From positions 1-9,298 of the forward strand of contig JAUXBK010000092.1 in NCBI GenBank assembly GCA_030619405.1: a stretch of DNA of 9,298 nt. Direction: 5' to 3'. Each line of letters begins with the position of its first letter. The stretch's first letter is position 1. Positions 6,608-9,298 of this stretch are shown here, piece after piece. This DNA is from Sedimenticola sp. (GTDB lineage Bacteria; Pseudomonadota; Gammaproteobacteria; Chromatiales; Chromatiaceae). A program made the position numbers and the translations under genes. The notes under the pieces are model-generated. The model was not told where the DNA came from and made no database searches. It saw only the letters and a program-made list of their open reading frames with translations.

Positions 6608-7618
6608 TTGATCTCTCTCAGACCTGACATCGCCATCCTCGGTGCCGGCTCCTGGGGCTCGGCGCTGGCCATGCTGCTGGGCCGAAACGGCGCCAGGGTC
6701 AGGCTCTGGGGCCATCTCAGGGAGGAGATGGAACAGCTGGAGCGGGATGGGGAGAACCAGCATTTTCTGCCCGGTATTCCGTTTCCACCGGAAGTAACGT
6801 TCACGGCAGATCTTTCGCAGGCGATCAGCGGTGCCGATGAAGTGCTGCTGGTGGTACCGAGCCACGCCTTCCGTCATGTGCTGGAACAGGTACAACCTCT
6901 GCTCGACACCGATACCAGCCTCAGCTGGGCTACCAAGGGCCTGGACCCTCACAGTGGCAAACTGCTGCATCAGGTGGCCCGGGAACTGCTGGGAGAGCAG
7001 CACCCCATTGCCGTGATATCCGGCCCCAGTTTTGCCGGCGAGGTGGCCCGCGGCCTGCCCACCGCCGTCACGATCGCCTCCAGTTCCCCCCGCCATGGAC
7101 AGCGCCTCGCCGGTTATCTGCACTCGGACACCTTCCGCCCCTACACCAGTGACGACCTGACCGGTCTCGAAGTTGGCGGTGCCGCCAAGAATGTGATGGC
7201 CATCGCCGCCGGCATCTCCGACGGCCTCGGCTACGGTGCCAACGCCCGCGCGGCCCTGATCACCCGAGGACTGGCAGAGGTGATGCGCCTGGGATTGGCC
7301 CTGGGCGGAAAACAGGAGACATTCATGGGGCTGGGTGGCATGGGCGATCTGGTGCTCACCTGCACCGACGACCAGTCCCGCAACCGCCGCATGGGGCTGG
7401 CCCTGGCCCGGGGCCTCAGCATCGATCAGGCCCTGAAGGAGATCGGCCAGGAGGTGGAGGGGGTGATGACAGCCCAGGAGATCCGCTCCAGGGCCCAGGC
7501 CCTCGGCGTGGAGATGCCCATCACCGAGCAAACCTGGAAAGTCCTCTATCAGGGACTGGCGCCCGAGGCAGCGGTGCGGGCACTGCTGGAGCGACGCCAC
7601 CGGACGGAAGCGGGATGA
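6608..7618 (+). CDS. gpsA: Glycerol-3-phosphate dehydrogenase [NAD(P)+]
   Basis: Cytoplasmic enzyme reducing dihydroxyacetone phosphate to sn-glycerol-3-phosphate for phospholipid synthesis. From TTG 6608 the protein is 336 residues (E. coli 339). The nucleotide-binding fold starts with IAILGAGSWGSALA (G12-x-G14-xx-G17). Further marks are VVPSHAFR (82-89), WATKGLD (107-113), VISGPSFAGEVARGLPTA (136-153), the catalytic Lys194 in GGAAKNVMAIAAG, and GLGGMGDLVLTCTDDQSRNRR (241-261). The frame stays open back into secB (to 6425), but nothing upstream looks like GpsA and no ATG or GTG lies close to the domain. TTG 6608 is therefore the best start, giving a 2-base gap after the secB stop and probable translational coupling. 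The Shine-Dalgarno is poor, which fits coupling. It ends with TGA at 7616-7618. Confidence 0.96.
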   Translation: MISLRPDIAILGAGSWGSALAMLLGRNGARVRLWGHLREEMEQLERDGENQHFLPGIPFPPEVTFTADLSQAISGADEVLLVVPSHAFRHVLEQVQPLLDTDTSLSWATKGLDPHSGKLLHQVARELLGEQHPIAVISGPSFAGEVARGLPTAVTIASSSPRHGQRLAGYLHSDTFRPYTSDDLTGLEVGGAAKNVMAIAAGISDGLGYGANARAALITRGLAEVMRLGLALGGKQETFMGLGGMGDLVLTCTDDQSRNRRMGLALARGLSIDQALKEIGQEVEGVMTAQEIRSRAQALGVEMPITEQTWKVLYQGLAPEAAVRALLERRHRTEAG

Positions 7619-7620
7619 AG

Positions 7621-7645
7621 GCAGGTACTAGGTACTAGGTACTGC
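7621..7645. repeat. Three perfect tandem copies of a 7-base unit after gpsA
   Basis: AGGTACT is repeated exactly three times (7623-7629, 7630-7636, 7637-7643), right after the gpsA stop. The flanking GC/GC lets the block fold as an imperfect hairpin: GCAG at 7621-7624 pairs with CTGC at 7642-7645, then TAC pairs with GTA after a one-base bulge. It lies in the 81-base gap where gpsA and trmL converge. There is no T-run on either side, so it is not a standard terminator. Replication-slippage repeat is the simplest reading. Confidence 0.85.
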
Positions 7646-7699
7646 AGAAGTATAACGCTTAGTATTTCCTGAATATTAGCGGCGAATACTGGCCTGGTC

Positions 7700-8164
7700 T
7701 CAAGTATCCTGTAGCGCAAAATCCTGCTGGCGCCAGGCCTCGTAGAGTATCACTGCCACGGCGTTCGAGAGATTGAGGCTGCGGTTGCCGGGCTGCATGG
7801 GGATGCGGATTACACGCTCCGGGGGCAGGGTGTCGAGCAGCGACTGGGGCAGGCCGCGGGTCTCAGGACCGAACAGCAGGTTGTCCCCCGGCTGATAGCG
7901 CACATCGCTGTAGCGGGTTCTGCCCCGGGTGGAACAGGCGAACAGCCGCCCTTCGCTGCCTTCGAGAAACGCCGCCAGATCTTCATATTCACGCAGGCAG
8001 GTCAAATCGTGATAGTCGAGGCCGGCCCGGCGCAGTTGCTTGTCCTGCAGCAGAAAGCCCAGCGGATGAATCAGGTGAAGGATGCTGCCTGTATTGGCAC
8101 AGAGGCGTATGATATTGCCGGTGTTGGGGGGAATCTCCGGCTGGTAGAGTGATATGTGAAACAT
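7700..8164 (-). CDS. trmL: tRNA (cytidine/uridine(34)-2'-O)-methyltransferase TrmL
   Basis: SPOUT-class (trefoil-knot) methyltransferase using S-adenosylmethionine to methylate the ribose at wobble position 34 of leucine tRNAs; homodimeric in the cytoplasm. The protein is 154 residues, as in E. coli TrmL (157). Motif 1 is PNTGNIIRLCANT (13-25), motif 2 is LLFGPETRGLP (96-106), and motif 3 is IPMQPGNRSLNLSNAVAVILYE (121-142), which forms the knot and cofactor pocket. The ATG at 8162-8164 follows AGAGGAGAGGG on the minus strand, a good ribosome site. It converges with gpsA (81-base gap) and diverges from the dihydroorotate dehydrogenase gene. In E. coli trmL (yibK) follows gpsA-cysE in the same direction; here cysE is absent and trmL is inverted. 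Confidence 0.95.
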   Translation of the reverse strand: MFHISLYQPEIPPNTGNIIRLCANTGSILHLIHPLGFLLQDKQLRRAGLDYHDLTCLREYEDLAAFLEGSEGRLFACSTRGRTRYSDVRYQPGDNLLFGPETRGLPQSLLDTLPPERVIRIPMQPGNRSLNLSNAVAVILYEAWRQQDFALQDT

Positions 8165-8194
8165 CCCTCTCCTCTAAAATGTGGAATTGCTTCA

Positions 8195-9163
8195 ATGACG
8201 ACAATCACCGATTCACCCCTGGCGGTCGATTTCTGCGGTATGCACTTCGACAGACCGCTGGTGCTGCTCTCGGGCTGTGTCGGGTTCGGGGAGGAGTATA
8301 CCCGAGTGAAGGGCTTTTCCAACCGGGATGCGGGCGCGGTCTGCCTCAAGGGTACTACCCTTGAACCCCGTCTCGGTAACCCGCCACACCGGGTGTACGA
8401 AACACCCGACGGTATGCTCAATGCCATCGGACTGCAGAACCCGGGGGTGGACAAAGTCGTCAATGAGATCCTGCCGACCCTCGATTTCGGCGAGACCCGC
8501 TTCATCGCCAACGTCTCCGGCTCCACTGTGGAAGAGTACGCGCAGGTAACCCGCCGCTTCGACGACTCACCCATCGATGCCATCGAGATCAATATCTCCT
8601 GCCCCAATGTGAAGGAGGGTGGTGTCGCCTTCGGCAATGACCCTGAGATGTCAGCCCGTGTGGTGGCGGCATGCCGACAGGCTACCCGAAAACCATTGAT
8701 CACCAAACTTTCTCCCAACCAGACCGATATCGCAGAGAATGCCCGCCGCTGCATCGAGGCAGGCACCGATGGGTTTGCGGTGATCAACACCCTGATGGGG
8801 ATGGCCATCGACATCGAAAGTCGGACACCCGTGATCGGCAACAATCAGGGCGGGCTCTCAGGCCCGGCGATAAAACCGGTGGCCCTGCTGAAGGTCCAGC
8901 AGGTATACCAGGTTTGCCGCGAATACCAGATCCCCATCATCGGTCAGGGCGGAGTAACCACCGCTGCCGACGCGATCGAGTTTCTGATTGCTGGCGCCAG
9001 CGCCGTGGGGATAGGCACGGCCCTGTTCTACGATCCTCTGGTCTGCCGCAGGATCAATCAAGGGATCAGCGAGTACCTGCAACGCCATCAGTTGGCCTCA
9101 GTTACCCGGTTGACCGGCAGCCTGCGGTTGAATGTCCCTGGCCAGTACCGCTGTGGCTGCTGA
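8195..9163 (+). CDS. pyrD: Dihydroorotate dehydrogenase, class 1B-type catalytic subunit
   Basis: FMN enzyme oxidising dihydroorotate to orotate in pyrimidine synthesis. The protein is 322 residues from ATG 8195 (Bacillus PyrDB about 311). It follows class 1B closely: SGCVGFGEEY (26-35), LKGTTLEPRLGNP (51-63), GMLNAIGLQNPG (73-84), the catalytic Cys136 in NISCPNVKEGGVAFG, ITKLSPN with Lys171, INTLMGM (197-203), GGLSGPAIKPVALL (219-232), and the FMN phosphate site IGQGGVTTAADA / GASAVGIGTAL. There is no N-terminal membrane helix, so it is not the quinone-linked class 2 enzyme usual in gammaproteobacteria. Class 1B enzymes need the FAD/2Fe-2S subunit PyrK, which is not in this window. A GTG at 8156 would add 13 residues and overlap trmL by 9 bases; ATG 8195 fits the family N-terminus better. 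The start lies only 30 bases from the divergent trmL start. Confidence 0.9.
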   Translation: MTTITDSPLAVDFCGMHFDRPLVLLSGCVGFGEEYTRVKGFSNRDAGAVCLKGTTLEPRLGNPPHRVYETPDGMLNAIGLQNPGVDKVVNEILPTLDFGETRFIANVSGSTVEEYAQVTRRFDDSPIDAIEINISCPNVKEGGVAFGNDPEMSARVVAACRQATRKPLITKLSPNQTDIAENARRCIEAGTDGFAVINTLMGMAIDIESRTPVIGNNQGGLSGPAIKPVALLKVQQVYQVCREYQIPIIGQGGVTTAADAIEFLIAGASAVGIGTALFYDPLVCRRINQGISEYLQRHQLASVTRLTGSLRLNVPGQYRCGC

Positions 9164-9298
9164 TAAATTCCTGGTGGTCGCCGAATCACCGGGACCTAGG
9201 TGTAAATCAAAGTCACTTGAACTTTTGGAATGGCCGTTAAAGCTGAATGCGCTTGAGACTTGATCTTCTGAAAAAGGGGAACGTCCGCTTACGACCCA
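9164..9298. other. Non-coding tail after pyrD
   Basis: No gene with a credible start was found in these 135 bases. They contain an 8-base palindrome ACCTAGGT (9194-9201) and a weak CACC/GGTG pairing around it (9187-9202), with no T-run. The last 20 bases, GAACGTCCGCTTACGACCCA, look like one arm of an interspersed repeat of the TGTCCGCTT..GACCC kind that I have an impression of from other gammaproteobacterial intergenic regions. The matching arm would lie outside the window, so this cannot be confirmed here. Confidence 0.35.

Noticed and set aside
6599..7600. A 333-residue open frame on the minus strand opposite gpsA
   Set aside because: gpsA is certain on the plus strand; this frame is rich in Gly, His and Gln as expected from reverse reading and lacks any motif.
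7661..7684. Possible terminator hairpin GCT..TATT/AATA..AGC between gpsA and trmL
   Set aside because: The stem is 3 + 4 base pairs broken by an internal loop, AT-rich and without a T-run; too weak to call.
8071..8844. A 257-residue minus-strand frame opposite pyrD and overlapping the trmL start
   Set aside because: It is incompatible with both recognised genes and shows no domain or ribosome site.

Overview
The window looks like the chromosome of a gammaproteobacterium, probably an environmental, Chromatiales-like or sulfur-oxidiser-related lineage. That placement is inferred from gene order and protein character, not from a search. It carries nine protein-coding genes, all on familiar core families. 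I see no tRNA, rRNA, CRISPR array, insertion sequence, prophage or toxin gene. The gene order is close to the E. coli yibN-(grxC)-secB-gpsA-(cysE)-trmL block with gpmI-envC on the other side of a divergent promoter region. ctpA sits downstream of envC, as in pseudomonads.

Left arm (minus strand, transcribed from about 4.9 kb towards 1): gpmI (cofactor-independent phosphoglycerate mutase) is followed with no gap by envC (activator of cell-division amidases), then ctpA (periplasmic S41 processing protease), then a DJ-1/PfpI-family gene. gpmI, envC and ctpA look like one operon. The DJ-1 gene is separated from ctpA by 192 bases holding a striking 22-bp-stem hairpin made of short repeats, and it has its own strong Shine-Dalgarno sequence.

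Centre (4909-5149): a divergent, AT-rich control region with a hairpin in the gpmI leader and a GTTTTT-N4-AAAAAC dyad just upstream of a small ArsR-family regulator.

Right arm (plus strand): the ArsR regulator, a membrane-anchored rhodanese (YibN-like), the export chaperone secB, and gpsA (glycerol-3-phosphate dehydrogenase, apparently with a TTG start two bases after the secB stop). Then comes convergent trmL (tRNA wobble 2'-O-methyltransferase), and finally, divergent from trmL, a class 1B-type dihydroorotate dehydrogenase. The last 135 bases are non-coding.

The most interesting point is the ArsR regulator. It lacks the classic metal-site motif but has two cysteines exactly 66 residues apart, in the same sequence contexts I recall for the persulfide sensors BigR and SqrR, and it lies directly upstream of a rhodanese. 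This suggests sulfane-sulfur control of the block. I did not find a convincing wholly new system; the rest is a conserved housekeeping neighbourhood with a few local oddities.
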